Part shown: positions 17,103 to 26,477 of the stretch, in pieces
Layout: each line of letters begins with the position of its first letter
Numbering within the stretch: the stretch's first letter is position 1
Program-made: the position numbers and the translations under genes
Assembly (NCBI GenBank): GCA_019510125.1
Contig: JAEKKX010000011.1
Span: 1-64,000, forward strand
Direction: 5' to 3'
From: Lysobacterales bacterium
GTDB lineage: Bacteria; Pseudomonadota; Gammaproteobacteria; Xanthomonadales; Xanthomonadaceae
DNA length: 64,000 nucleotides
Notes under the pieces: model-generated
Told to the model about the DNA's origin: nothing
Databases searched by the model: none
Seen by the model: the letters and a program-made list of their open reading frames with translations, nothing else

Positions 17103-17689
17103 GACGATCTCCTTGTCTGATCGAACTCACGATGCGCACGTGTCGGGGCCTTCCCGGTCCCGCGGACGCGACGGCCTCCTGGCCATCGTCGCCGCCTTCC
17201 GACCAGACGTCCCCTGCCACGTGTCGGTCACGGGGCACGCGGCCCCGCTGGGTACGTTACGCCAAAACGGTGCGAGCGCGGCTTCGTTGGCGATCTCGAT
17301 GCCCGCGAACCTGCCGCGTCCCCGGAAACGCGGTTCGGGAAGGAAGCCCCCCTTTCTCGAACGCGTTCCCGACCGTGACGGGGATCGGAGCCCCACTGGC
17401 CATTGCGGCTTCCTGCATGGGCAGCGGCGTAAATCCACAGGGCCGCGGGTTTCAAGGGCAACCAGGGACGACGAGCCGCGCCGGACGGCGCCGGCGCGGA
17501 GCGATGGAGGCCGGCCGTCGCGCCGCCGCGGCGTGGCGCGCTTGCGGGATCGAAGCCTCGCACCGGGTCGAACCGCCCGGTCGCGAGAATGTCGTGCGCC
17601 GATCTGCGCCGTCGATGGCCGACGCCCACGGGACAGCGCATGACGCCTCGCCATGCGCCCTTCCCGCATGCGCCTTGCCCGGAGGTCGC
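17103..17689. other. 587-base gap with no supported gene
   Basis: Between the start of the multicopper oxidase gene and the end of the HTH gene. It contains the oxidase promoter region and a second promoterless stretch. Several overlapping open frames exist on both strands because of the high GC content, but none has a ribosome binding site, a plausible start and protein-like composition together. No repeat or hairpin stands out. Confidence 0.5.
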
Positions 17690-18007
17690 TTACGTCGGAA
17701 TCGGCTTCAGCGCCCCGCGCCGGACCATGCGCTTCGTGCGCCTGGGCCTGATCCGGGATTTGTGTTTTCTCTGCGCAACCACCCGGGCCGACGGTCGATG
17801 ATCCGGGACCTCGCTCTCGATTCTCTGGATCGACTGCAGGTCGGCGCCCAGCATTTCCGCGAACGCACGCTGCGACATCCCGAGGGAAAGACGATAGCTT
17901 CGGAATTCCGCGGGCTTCATCGGCGAATAGACCGAGCAGCACCGCACTTCATCGCCGGGGTCGCGCAGCACCCCTGCCTTCCGCACTCGATACTTTCGAC
18001 TCATCAT
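17690..18007 (-). CDS. small XRE-type helix-turn-helix protein
   Basis: A 105-residue protein with a Cro/XRE-like HTH in the middle (PAEFRSYRLSLGMSQRAFAE, then MLGADLQSIQRIES). The C-terminus is very basic (RKHKSRIRPRRTKRM). Start chosen at the first of two tandem ATGs (18007) because GAGGGG lies 7 bases upstream; a longer frame from 18145 lacks such a site. It is the last gene of a three-gene minus-strand cassette with less GC-rich composition than the surroundings. It resembles antitoxin or MqsA-like HTH tails but has no zinc-binding CxxC pairs, so MqsA itself is excluded. Autoregulation through the nearby inverted repeat is possible. Confidence 0.7.
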   Translation of the reverse strand: MMSRKYRVRKAGVLRDPGDEVRCCSVYSPMKPAEFRSYRLSLGMSQRAFAEMLGADLQSIQRIESEVPDHRPSARVVAQRKHKSRIRPRRTKRMVRRGALKPIPT

Positions 18008-18031
18008 GGTTTCGCCCCTCGTCATTTTCTT

Positions 18032-18052
18032 GGTGATCCCAACAGGGTCACC
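18032..18052. promoter_or_regulatory. imperfect inverted repeat upstream of the HTH gene
   Basis: GGTGATCCC and GGGTCACC face each other with a short spacer, 25 bases upstream of the HTH start codon. Position and symmetry suit an operator for the XRE-type protein, but there is no second copy in the window to support it. Confidence 0.3.
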
Positions 18053-18108
18053 CCAATCTCGGACGAGTTGAGGTGACGGTCGTGCCTGAACGGCATCCAT
18101 GTTTTCCA

Positions 18109-18519
18109 TCAGCCGAATGGCTTCCTGAGCATGTCCACGATCCAATCCAGCAATCGCATCATCGTCAACAGCTTCAACGCACGGGTCGACCTGGACTCCC
18201 TGGCCTGGAACATCTGCATTCGACCATGGTCGGCCGGCATGACTTCGCGCACATGCACGAGCGAAACGAGCTCGATCCGGCGCGCGCTTCTCACCACCAC
18301 CACCAGATGCAGCGTGCCGTGCCCACCGTGGATCGGCATCGAGTGCAGCACCGGCCTGTTCCTGGGGAATGTCTTGACCAGGTAGGTCAAGAGCGCCCGC
18401 CGGACCTGGCCCTGGATGACATTGGGGTCGCCGAACATCAACATGGATTCGCCCGGACCACAGACTAGGATGTTGTAGTAAGTCCGCTCGTGGGAGGTAC
18501 CCTCACGACCCGTGTTCAT
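18109..18519 (-). CDS. 136-residue protein of unknown function
   Basis: I do not recognise this protein. It has a compact predicted globular middle (YYNILVCGPGESMLMFGDPN, then a basic helix and HLVVVVRSARRIELVSLVHV) with alternating beta-like and helical segments, and a hydrophobic/basic C-terminus ending MLRKPFG. There is no signal peptide. GGAGGG lies 7 bases before the ATG, and the start overlaps the end of the 38-residue ORF upstream by 17 bases, implying translational coupling. Codon use is less GC-biased than in the neighbouring core genes. Together with an HTH gene downstream, a toxin-antitoxin-like or small regulatory module is possible but unproven. Confidence 0.6.
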   Translation of the reverse strand: MNTGREGTSHERTYYNILVCGPGESMLMFGDPNVIQGQVRRALLTYLVKTFPRNRPVLHSMPIHGGHGTLHLVVVVRSARRIELVSLVHVREVMPADHGRMQMFQARESRSTRALKLLTMMRLLDWIVDMLRKPFG

Positions 18520-18619
18520 ACCGAAGCCCTCCGAATCCGTTGGTACAGCGCCAATGCATGTGACGAGCGAGCAGTTCGTCTGTGATCTCGAACAGTGCAG
18601 CTTCTGTATAGCCGCTCAT
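18503..18619 (-). CDS. 38-residue ORF leading the cryptic cassette
   Basis: Starts MSGYTEAALFEITDELLARH and ends at a TGA inside the first codons of the next gene. It is short, but AGAGGAGG lies 5-6 bases before the ATG, the best ribosome binding site in the cassette, and the overlap with the downstream gene fits coupled translation. The N-terminal half is predicted helical and acidic. It may be a true small protein or a leader ORF that governs translation of the 136-residue protein. Confidence 0.5.
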   Translation of the reverse strand: MSGYTEAALFEITDELLARHMHWRCTNGFGGLRYEHGS

Positions 18620-19099
18620 GGCGCCTCCTCTCGGTTGGTTATCGGGCGGGTTTCGTGCTCCTTCACGCGGGGATCGGTGCTCCTTGGGGCTGTCTTATCC
18701 TGATCGAAGAGCGGTGCGCAAGCCCTTCGTCGTCACTGTTGCGATCGAAGGAAAACCTGCTAGCCTCTGCTTTTGACCGACACGAGAAAGCCGCCTTTTC
18801 CGGCGGCTTTTTTCTTTTTTCCTCGTGAAAAACCCGATCGTTCCCGGCCTTGCGATAGACAGGCCGCGGGGGTAGGTCACGGGAGCAATGATGCGCTGCA
18901 AGAAACCTGCGCGAACCGGCGCGGCATGCTTGCGCCCGCAACCTGCCAGGACTACAGGAAAACAAAGCGATTGATTAGCGCATTCTGCTAATTGTCGCGT
19001 TTTTCCGAACCTGCCCGGGCACGCGCTGCACGATCGGCATCGACGGCTCTCCTTTTTTCGGCAGGGAAGACCCCGTCGCCCACGCATCGCCCCCCGGAA
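18620..19099. other. intergenic stretch upstream of the cryptic cassette
   Basis: About 480 bases without a supported protein gene. It should contain the cassette promoter near 18630-18700. The only strong structure is the terminator at 18787-18822, for which no protein gene lies upstream on the plus strand. Confidence 0.5.
18787..18822 (+). terminator. strong intrinsic terminator with no evident gene before it
   Basis: AAAGCCGCC-TTTTCC-GGCGGCTTT followed by TTTCTTTTTTCC is a textbook terminator reading rightward. Outside the stem, CACGAG and CTCGTG can pair further. The nearest plus-strand protein gene upstream is far away, so it may end a small RNA transcribed from about 18650-18780, or guard against read-through. 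Confidence 0.8.
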
Positions 19100-19104
19100 A
19101 GCAC

Positions 19105-19126
19105 GAAAGCGCCCGAAGGCGCTTCC
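19105..19126 (-). terminator. terminator-like hairpin after gap
   Basis: Same hairpin as at 15023-15044, reading leftward about 30 bases beyond the gap stop codon. The conserved 31-base block at 19100-19130 is identical to 15018-15048. Confidence 0.65.
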
Positions 19127-19157
19127 GTGGAGTCGCTTGGCGGCGGCGCGCCGGCGC

Positions 19158-20351
<1,194 letters not shown>

Positions 20352-20359
20352 TTAAGAAT

Positions 20360-20373
20360 TTGATCATCCTCAA
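20360..20373. promoter_or_regulatory. FNR/ANR-like site upstream of ompW
   Basis: TTGATCATCCTCAA matches the FNR/ANR consensus TTGAT-N4-ATCAA with one mismatch. It lies about 80 bases before the ompW start. OmpW genes are oxygen-controlled through FNR-type regulators in several proteobacteria, so the match is plausible, but binding is inferred. Confidence 0.4.
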
Positions 20374-20451
20374 ACGGCGCCCGGAAAGGCGCGCAGATAC
20401 TGCCGCCCAACACGTCGGCAATCCAAATCCAATGCCCAAGGAGGCAACCCC

Positions 20452-21072
20452 ATGATTCGTCGTTTCGCCCCGCTCGCCATCGCCCTCGCTTTCGGCGGCC
20501 TCGCCGCTCCGGCCTTCGCCCAGGACGCCGGCCAGTGGACCTTCAGCGTCGGTGCGCACCAGGTCAATCCGAAGTCCGACAACGGCAGCCTCGCCGGCAA
20601 CACGCTCGACGTGGAAGTCGGCAGCAACGTCCGCCCGACCGTCACCGCCGAATACTTCGTGCGCGACAACCTCGGCATCGAAGTCCTGGCCGCGCTGCCG
20701 TTCCAGCACGACATCGACATCAAGGGTCTCGGCAAGGTCGGTTCGACCAAGCACCTGCCGCCGGTGGTCTCGCTGCAGTACCACTTCGGCAAGGGCAACG
20801 TGAAGCCCTTCGTCGGCGCCGGCATCAACTACACCTACTTCTTCAGCGAAAGCACCTCCGGCGCGCTGGCCGGCAACAAGCTGAACCTGGACAACTCGTG
20901 GGGCCTCGCCGCCCACGCCGGCATCGACTTCAAGGTCGGCGACAAGGGCGCGATCCGCGTCGATGCGCGCTGGATCGACATCGACACCGACGTCAGCCTC
21001 AACGGCACCAACCTCGGCACGGTCAACGTCGACCCGCTGGTCTACGGCGCCGCGTACGTCTTCAACTTCTGA
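20452..21072 (+). CDS. ompW: OmpW-family outer-membrane protein
   Basis: A 206-residue protein. Signal peptide about residues 1-23 ending PAFAQ, then an eight-stranded barrel pattern typical of OmpW: WTFSVGAHQVNPKSD near the mature N-terminus, VRPTVTAEYFVRDNLGIEVLA, VVSLQYHF, KPFVGAGINYTYFF, and the terminal YVFNF with C-terminal Phe. OmpW forms a narrow hydrophobic channel for small non-polar compounds. AAGGAGG 6 bases before the ATG predicts strong translation. An FNR/ANR-like site lies upstream. Confidence 0.9.
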   Translation: MIRRFAPLAIALAFGGLAAPAFAQDAGQWTFSVGAHQVNPKSDNGSLAGNTLDVEVGSNVRPTVTAEYFVRDNLGIEVLAALPFQHDIDIKGLGKVGSTKHLPPVVSLQYHFGKGNVKPFVGAGINYTYFFSESTSGALAGNKLNLDNSWGLAAHAGIDFKVGDKGAIRVDARWIDIDTDVSLNGTNLGTVNVDPLVYGAAYVFNF

Positions 21073-21155
21073 GCAATGCCCCGCCGCCGGCCACGCGGTC
21101 GGCGGCGGGACGCACACGCTGCACGTTGCGGGTCATGTCGGATACTCTCCTCCGC

Positions 21156-21971
21156 ATGACCCGTTTTTATTGCCTGATCCTCTGCGGCGCGCTCGCCGCC
21201 CTGGCTTCCGCCGACGCATGGGCCTGGGGCTCCGCCGGACACCGCATGGTCGCTGCGCTCGCGGCGTCCGAACTCACGCCCGCCGCCCGCGCCGAAGTCG
21301 CGCGGCTGCTGCGCGGCGAAGCCGATCCCACGCTCGCCGGCGTCGCCAACTGGGCCGACGGCCTGCGCGACCATCCGCCCGCGGACGATCCCGACATCGC
21401 CAAGCGCACGTCGCGCTGGCATTACGTCAACCTCGACGAGGACGACTGCGGCTACGCGCCGCCGAAGCACTGCCCGGACGGCGACTGCGTGATCGAGGCG
21501 ATCCGCCGCCAGCGCGACCTGCTGGCCGACCGCGGCCAGTCCGACGCCGTCCGTGCGCAGGCGCTGAAGTTCCTGGTGCATTTCGTCGGCGACGTGCACC
21601 AGCCGCTGCACACGTTCGGGCGCGACAAAGGCGGCAACACGTTCCAGTTGCAGGTGGACGGTCGCGGCACCAACCTGCATGCGCTGTGGGACAGCGGGCT
21701 GTTCGCTGGCCTCGGCGAACGCCCGCTGCTGGAGACCGTGCAGCGGCTGCCGCTGCCGACGGACGCCGCGGCGGTCGCCGGGGATCCGCAGGCATGGGCC
21801 GAAGCCTCGTGCCGGATCGTGCTGCGCGACGGCTTCTATCCGCGGGGAGCGAAACTGCCGGCGGGCTACGTGACGCAGTGGCGTCCGGTGGCGGAGCAGC
21901 AACTGCGCGTCGCCGGGCACCACCTGGCGGCGCTGCTCAACGAGGCGCTGGCGGCGCCGACGGCGCGCTGA
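21156..21971 (+). CDS. secreted S1/P1-type nuclease
   Basis: A 271-residue precursor. The signal peptide ends in SADAWA, so the mature enzyme would begin with Trp, whose free amino group binds zinc in P1 nucleases (WGSAGHRMVA). Further zinc ligands appear in WADGLRDH, SRWHYVN, HFVGDVHQPLH and GTNLHALWD, in the family order. It should cut single-stranded DNA and RNA in the periplasm or outside the cell for nutrient recovery. The ATG at 21156 is chosen since it gives a clean signal peptide; an in-frame ATG at 21135 is possible. Neither start has a strong ribosome binding site. Confidence 0.87.
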   Translation: MTRFYCLILCGALAALASADAWAWGSAGHRMVAALAASELTPAARAEVARLLRGEADPTLAGVANWADGLRDHPPADDPDIAKRTSRWHYVNLDEDDCGYAPPKHCPDGDCVIEAIRRQRDLLADRGQSDAVRAQALKFLVHFVGDVHQPLHTFGRDKGGNTFQLQVDGRGTNLHALWDSGLFAGLGERPLLETVQRLPLPTDAAAVAGDPQAWAEASCRIVLRDGFYPRGAKLPAGYVTQWRPVAEQQLRVAGHHLAALLNEALAAPTAR

Positions 21972-22005
21972 CCCCGACGGCGTCCGCCGGGGCCTGCGCA
22001 AGGCT

Positions 22006-23769
22006 TCATCGCGTCGTGGCCGCGGGCGCCGACGTCGTTTCGGCGGCCGGCGCCGCTTCGCCGCGCGCCGCAGCCATGGCGCGCAGCGCATCGCGACGCG
22101 CCTGGATGCTTTCACGGATCGCGGCCATCTCCGCCGAACGCGCCGCCTGTTCGCCTGCGGTGCGCGCCTCTTCCGCGGACGCGACGCGCTGCGCCTGCGA
22201 TGCCATCTGCTGCGCCTGGCGCTGTTCGGCGGCGGCCCGGGCCTGTTCCTCGGCGGCGACCGCCCGTGCCTGCGAGGCCTGGCGCTGCGCGCGTGCGGCC
22301 CGTTCGGCCTGCACCGCGGCCACGGCATCGGCTGCCTCGGCTGCCTCGGCCGGATCTGCCGGATCTGCCGCATCGGCCTTGATGCGTTTCGGCGGCGGCG
22401 GCGGCGGGGGCGGAGCCGGCGGCGCGGGTTCGGCCAGCGCCGGCGGGGCCGGCGGCGAAGGCGGCGCCGGAGACGCGGGCGGGGCCGGCGGCGGCGGGGG
22501 TGGCGGCGGCGGTCGGTCGTCGACGCGCATCGCCAGTTCGACGCCGTCGAATCGACCGTCGGCCTTCTGTTCGCCGACCTTCACCACGCCGGGCGTGTCG
22601 CGGGCGACGATCAGTCGCGGGCGGGCGACCACGACGTCGTTGCGGGTGAGCACCAGCGCGACGTCGAAGCGGTCGTGCCCTGCCTTGCGCACGCTGCCTT
22701 CGATGCGGAGGTGGCCGCCGCGGCCATTCTGGTGTTTCAGATCGAACCTGGTGCCGTAGCGGCCGCCGACTTCGAGATGCGCGGGCGGCAGGCCGTCGGT
22801 CTTGAGTTCCATCGCGATGTGGTAGTCGCGGCGATCGCCGGCGAGGCCGACGAGGCCGGAGGCGGCGGACGCGGACCGCGCCGGTTGCGCCGACCACACC
22901 GCGAAACCGGCGCCGAGCAGCAGCGTCGCGACCAGCGCGGCGCCGAACCGCCGGACCCACGGCCGCGGCGGGGGAGTGACCAGTTGCATGACTCTCTCCT
23001 TCAGGGGATGTGAGACGCCCCAGTGGCAGCCCAGCGGCGCCTGCCGGTCGGCCATGAGGGTCTTGAGCATCGCTTCGCCGTACGCGCGTCGCGAATCGGG
23101 ATGGGCCGCGACCACGGCGCGGTCGCAGGCCAGTTCCTGGTCGTGGCGGAACCGGGCGGCGGCCAGCGGCAGCAGCGGGTGGAACCAGAACAGGCAGCGG
23201 AACGCCGCGGCGGCGAGGTTGGCGACATGGTCGCCGCGCCGCCGGTGCAGGCGTTCGTGCGCGAGCATCAGCCGGCGTTCCGCGGGCGCGTAGCGGGCCT
23301 CGAAATCCGCGGGCAGCACGATCCGCGGGCGGAGCGCGCCGACCAGCGCCGGCAGGCCGTCGCGGGCCTGCGCGCGCCACAGGCCAGCGCCGGAAGGCGC
23401 GAGCGCGCCCAGTCCGCGCTCGAACCGGCGCTGCGCGCGCCACAGCCACGCCGCGGTCAGCAGCGCGCCGGCGAGCCAGGCGAGCAGCCACCACGCCGAG
23501 TGGTCCGCCGCCTGCGCGGGCGCGGCCAGCACCGGCTGCACCAGCGCGGGCAGCGCCGCGGCCGGTGCGGCCGGCAGCGTCGGCAGCACCGTGCGCGCGG
23601 GCAGCGCCAGCGCGGCCAGCGACACCGGCAGCAGCCACCACGCGGCGTAGGCCACGTCGGCGCCGAAGCGCGCGCGCAGCCAGCGCGGCAGCACCAGCAG
23701 CGCGGCCAGCGCGACGGTCGCGACCAGGGTCATGCGCCACAGCAGGTCGAGCAGATCAGGGCTGTCCAT
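22006..23769 (-). CDS. M56-family (BlaR1/MecR1-like) membrane metallopeptidase
   Basis: A 587-residue protein. The N-terminal half has four hydrophobic segments and the zinc-peptidase motif HERLH with downstream ELACDRAVV, as in the BlaR1/MecR1 sensor peptidases. The extracellular penicillin-binding sensor of BlaR1 is absent. Instead there is a segment ending near LRVDDRP, a long Pro/Ala tract, and an Ala/Gln/Glu-rich tail likely to be coiled coil. The start at 23769 has GGAGG 6 bases upstream and overlaps the BlaI-like gene by 14 bases. It probably cleaves its partner repressor in response to an envelope signal; the signal is not known. Confidence 0.85.
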   Translation of the reverse strand: MDSPDLLDLLWRMTLVATVALAALLVLPRWLRARFGADVAYAAWWLLPVSLAALALPARTVLPTLPAAPAAALPALVQPVLAAPAQAADHSAWWLLAWLAGALLTAAWLWRAQRRFERGLGALAPSGAGLWRAQARDGLPALVGALRPRIVLPADFEARYAPAERRLMLAHERLHRRRGDHVANLAAAAFRCLFWFHPLLPLAAARFRHDQELACDRAVVAAHPDSRRAYGEAMLKTLMADRQAPLGCHWGVSHPLKERVMQLVTPPPRPWVRRFGAALVATLLLGAGFAVWSAQPARSASAASGLVGLAGDRRDYHIAMELKTDGLPPAHLEVGGRYGTRFDLKHQNGRGGHLRIEGSVRKAGHDRFDVALVLTRNDVVVARPRLIVARDTPGVVKVGEQKADGRFDGVELAMRVDDRPPPPPPPPPAPPASPAPPSPPAPPALAEPAPPAPPPPPPPPKRIKADAADPADPAEAAEAADAVAAVQAERAARAQRQASQARAVAAEEQARAAAEQRQAQQMASQAQRVASAEEARTAGEQAARSAEMAAIRESIQARRDALRAMAAARGEAAPAAETTSAPAATTR

Positions 23770-24208
23770 CGCCGGCCTCCGGATGATCGATGTGGGTGCC
23801 GGTGCGGGTGTCGGTACGGGTGTCGGTGTTCGCACCCCCGTCGTCGCGGGCGTCCAGCGCCGCCACCAGCCGGCGCAGTTCGGCGACGTCGTCCGCGCTC
23901 AGCTTCCGGTGCCGGCTGAAATGCGCCACCAGCGGCGCGACGCGGCCGTCGAACAGCCGCGCCAGCAGGCTCTCGCTTTCGTCGAGCACCCAGTCCTCGC
24001 GCCGCAGCAGCGGGCGGTAGAGATAGCGGCGACCGTCCTTGTCGGCTTCGATCGCGCCCTTGTTGAGCAGGCGGTTGAGCAGCGTCTTCACCGTCGCCTC
24101 CTGCCAGTCCTGGCGCGACGCCAGCGCGGCCACCACCTCTTCCGCGGCCAGCGGGCTGCGCTGCCAGAGGACGTCCATCACCACCGATTCGGCTTCGCTG
24201 ATCTGCAT
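23756..24208 (-). CDS. BlaI/MecI/CopY-family repressor
   Basis: A 150-residue winged-helix protein starting MQISEAESVVMDVLWQRSPL, with the recognition-helix section ATVKTLLNRLLNKGAI and the helical dimerisation part after residue 80. The extra C-terminal tail is a Thr/Asp repeat (TDTRTDTRTGTH) encoded by a short DNA repeat at about 23795-23830. It forms a two-gene operon with the M56 peptidase. A palindrome right before the gene is its likely operator, giving autoregulation. No beta-lactamase gene adjoins, so the regulon is unknown. Confidence 0.9.
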   Translation of the reverse strand: MQISEAESVVMDVLWQRSPLAAEEVVAALASRQDWQEATVKTLLNRLLNKGAIEADKDGRRYLYRPLLRREDWVLDESESLLARLFDGRVAPLVAHFSRHRKLSADDVAELRRLVAALDARDDGGANTDTRTDTRTGTHIDHPEAGDGQP

Positions 24209-24211
24209 GTT

Positions 24212-24252
24212 CGTTTACGCCTGTAATTGAAATCAGATTACACGCGTAAACG
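24212..24252. promoter_or_regulatory. large palindromic operator before the BlaI-like gene
   Basis: Arms at 24212-24227 and 24237-24252 are reverse complements in 15 of 16 positions with a 9-base spacer. They contain TGTAAT and ATTACA, close to the TACA/TGTA core bound by BlaI/MecI proteins. It lies 4 bases before the blaI-like start codon, so binding would block transcription or initiation of the operon. Confidence 0.75.
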
Positions 24253-24391
24253 ATGCTGTCAAGGGCTCCCCGCCCCTGCCCCGCGCAGCGCCCCGGAGGC
24301 AATCGGCCCCGTCCCCGCCCCGGCCCGGGGAACGCCGGCCGGATTGCGCGGAGACAAGACGCACCCGGGCAATCTCCGCGATCATGCCCGC

Positions 24392-26362
24392 ATGACCGAC
24401 CCGAACCGCCCACACCGCCTGTCCAGCCTCGACGACGCCGTCGAGACCCTCCTCGCCACGATCGACGGCCCGCTGCACGTCGCCGCGCCGCTGGGCATCG
24501 GCAAGCCGCACCGGCTGCTCAACGCACTGTACGCGCGCGTCGAACGCGATCCGTCGCGGCCGTTCCACCTCTACACCGCGCTGTCGCTGGACACGCCCTC
24601 GGCGACCAGCGACCTGCAGCGGCGCTTCCTCGACCCGTTCCTCTCGCGCCACTTCGGCGACGACTTCCCGCGCCTGGCCTACGTCCAGGCGGAGAAGCGC
24701 GACGCGCTGCCGGCGCACGTCGAGATCGAGGAGTTCTACATGCAGTCCGGCGCGCTGCTGAAGTCCCGCCAGGCGCAGCGCCGCTACGCCAGCCTCAACT
24801 ACACCCACGTCGCGCGGGTGGTCGCCGAGCGCGGCGTGAACTGCGTGCTGCAGAAGGTGGCGGCGAACGCCGACGGCACCCGGCTGTCGCTGTCGTCCAA
24901 CACCGACCTGACCTTCGACGTGCTCGACGCGATCGCCGCGCGCGGCGGCGCGCGGCCGCTGCTGATCGCCGAGATCGACCCGGCGCTGCCGTGGATCGAG
25001 AGCGGCGCCGCGGTGGACGCGGACTTCTTCGACCTCGTGGTCACGCCGCCGGGGCCGTATCCGAAGCTGTTCGCGCTGCCGCGGCAGCCGGTGGCCGACG
25101 CCGAATACGCGATCGGGTTCCATGCCAGCGCGCTGGTGCGCGACGGCGGCACGCTGCAGATCGGCATCGGCGCGCTGGCCGACGCGCTGTGCCACGCGCT
25201 GGTGCTGCGCCACACCGACAACGCCGCCTACCGGCGCGTGCTGCAGGCGCTGGATCCGGAGATCGAACGCCATCCGGCGGTGATCGCCAGCGGCGGGCTC
25301 GGTCCGTTCGAGACCGGCCTGTACGGCTGCAGCGAGATGATCAACGAAGGCTTCCGCGCGCTGGTCCAGGCCGGCGTGCTGCGCCGCCGCGTGGTCGACG
25401 ACGAGGCGCTGATGCGGCGCATCGCCGACGGCGGCGCCAGCGAGGCCGACCATGCGCGGGTGGCGCGCGAGGGCGAGTTCCTGCACGGCGCGTTCTATCT
25501 CGGCTCGCACGAATTCTACGACTGGCTGCGCACCCTCGACGACGACGCGCGCAGCGGCATCGGCATGCGCCGGGTCGGCGAAGTCAACGAACTCTACGGC
25601 GGCCGCGAATCGCTGGAGCGCGTGCAGCGGCGCGAGGCGCGCTTCTTCAACACCTGCATGATGGCGACCGTGCTGGGCGCGGCGGTGTCGGACGGGCTGG
25701 CGGACGGCCGCGTGGTGTCCGGCGTGGGCGGCCAGTACAACTTCGTGGCGATGGCGCACGCGCTGCACGACGCGCGCTCGGTGCTGATGCTGCGCGCGGT
25801 GCGCGAGGAGCCGGGCCAGCCGGCGGTCTCCAGCGTGGTCTGGAACTACGGCCACACCACCATCCCGCGCCACCTGCGCGACGTGTACGTCACCGAGTAC
25901 GGCATCGCCGACCTGCGCGGCGCCTGCGACGAGGACTGCATCGCGGCGATGGCGGCGGTGGCCGACAGCCGCTTCCAGCACGGCCTGCTGGCGCGGGCGA
26001 ACGCGGCCGGCAAGCTCGGCGAGCGCCTGCTTCGCCTGCGCATGCCCGGCCGCAACACGCCGGAGCGCCTGTCGTCGGCGCTGGCGCCGTTCCGCGCCGA
26101 CGGCACCCTGCCCGACTACCCGCTGGGCAGCGATTTCACGCCGGTGGAACAGCGCCTGGCGAAGGCGCTGCTGTGGCTGAAGGCGAACACCGCCACGCGC
26201 GGCGCGAAGCTGGCGACGATCGCGAAGGCGCTGGCGGCCGGCGCCGCCGCGGACCCGGTCGAACGGGAGGCGCTGGCGCGCATGGGCTACGACGCGCCGT
26301 CGGGCATCGCCGACAAGGTGTCCGCGAAGCTGGTGCTGCTGGGGCTGCGACGCACGGGCTGA
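24392..26362 (+). CDS. acetyl-CoA hydrolase/transferase family protein
   Basis: A 656-residue cytoplasmic protein. The N-terminal part is family-specific (HVAAPLGIGKPHRLLNALYA). The C-terminal half carries the CoA-transferase/hydrolase features: INEGFRALVQAGVL, GVGGQYNFVAMAHAL, and VVWNYGHTTIPRHLRDVYVTEYGIADLRG. This long form, sometimes named acetyl-CoA hydrolase/transferase C-terminal domain protein, is common in Xanthomonads, but its substrate is not established. The gene stands alone, 140 bases from the BlaI operator, and lacks a good ribosome binding site. Enzyme class is confident, exact reaction is not. Confidence 0.8.
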   Translation: MTDPNRPHRLSSLDDAVETLLATIDGPLHVAAPLGIGKPHRLLNALYARVERDPSRPFHLYTALSLDTPSATSDLQRRFLDPFLSRHFGDDFPRLAYVQAEKRDALPAHVEIEEFYMQSGALLKSRQAQRRYASLNYTHVARVVAERGVNCVLQKVAANADGTRLSLSSNTDLTFDVLDAIAARGGARPLLIAEIDPALPWIESGAAVDADFFDLVVTPPGPYPKLFALPRQPVADAEYAIGFHASALVRDGGTLQIGIGALADALCHALVLRHTDNAAYRRVLQALDPEIERHPAVIASGGLGPFETGLYGCSEMINEGFRALVQAGVLRRRVVDDEALMRRIADGGASEADHARVAREGEFLHGAFYLGSHEFYDWLRTLDDDARSGIGMRRVGEVNELYGGRESLERVQRREARFFNTCMMATVLGAAVSDGLADGRVVSGVGGQYNFVAMAHALHDARSVLMLRAVREEPGQPAVSSVVWNYGHTTIPRHLRDVYVTEYGIADLRGACDEDCIAAMAAVADSRFQHGLLARANAAGKLGERLLRLRMPGRNTPERLSSALAPFRADGTLPDYPLGSDFTPVEQRLAKALLWLKANTATRGAKLATIAKALAAGAAADPVEREALARMGYDAPSGIADKVSAKLVLLGLRRTG

Positions 26363-26477
26363 GGCCGCCGTCCGGCGCAGCGGCCCGAAAAAGCCCCGCG
26401 CCGCCGGACGGCATGCGGCTGGACGACATGCCACGGCGGCGCGGGACAACGGCCGCATCCCTGCGGCCGCAGACGGA

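Noticed and set aside
17690-18007. HTH protein as an MqsA-type antitoxin
   Set aside because: No zinc-binding CxxC pairs at the N-terminus and no MqsR-like gene next to it.
17132-18076. Plus-strand open frame over the HTH cassette
   Set aside because: It overlaps the minus-strand HTH gene, which has a recognisable HTH and ribosome binding site, and its own product is low-complexity Arg/Pro/Ala-rich.
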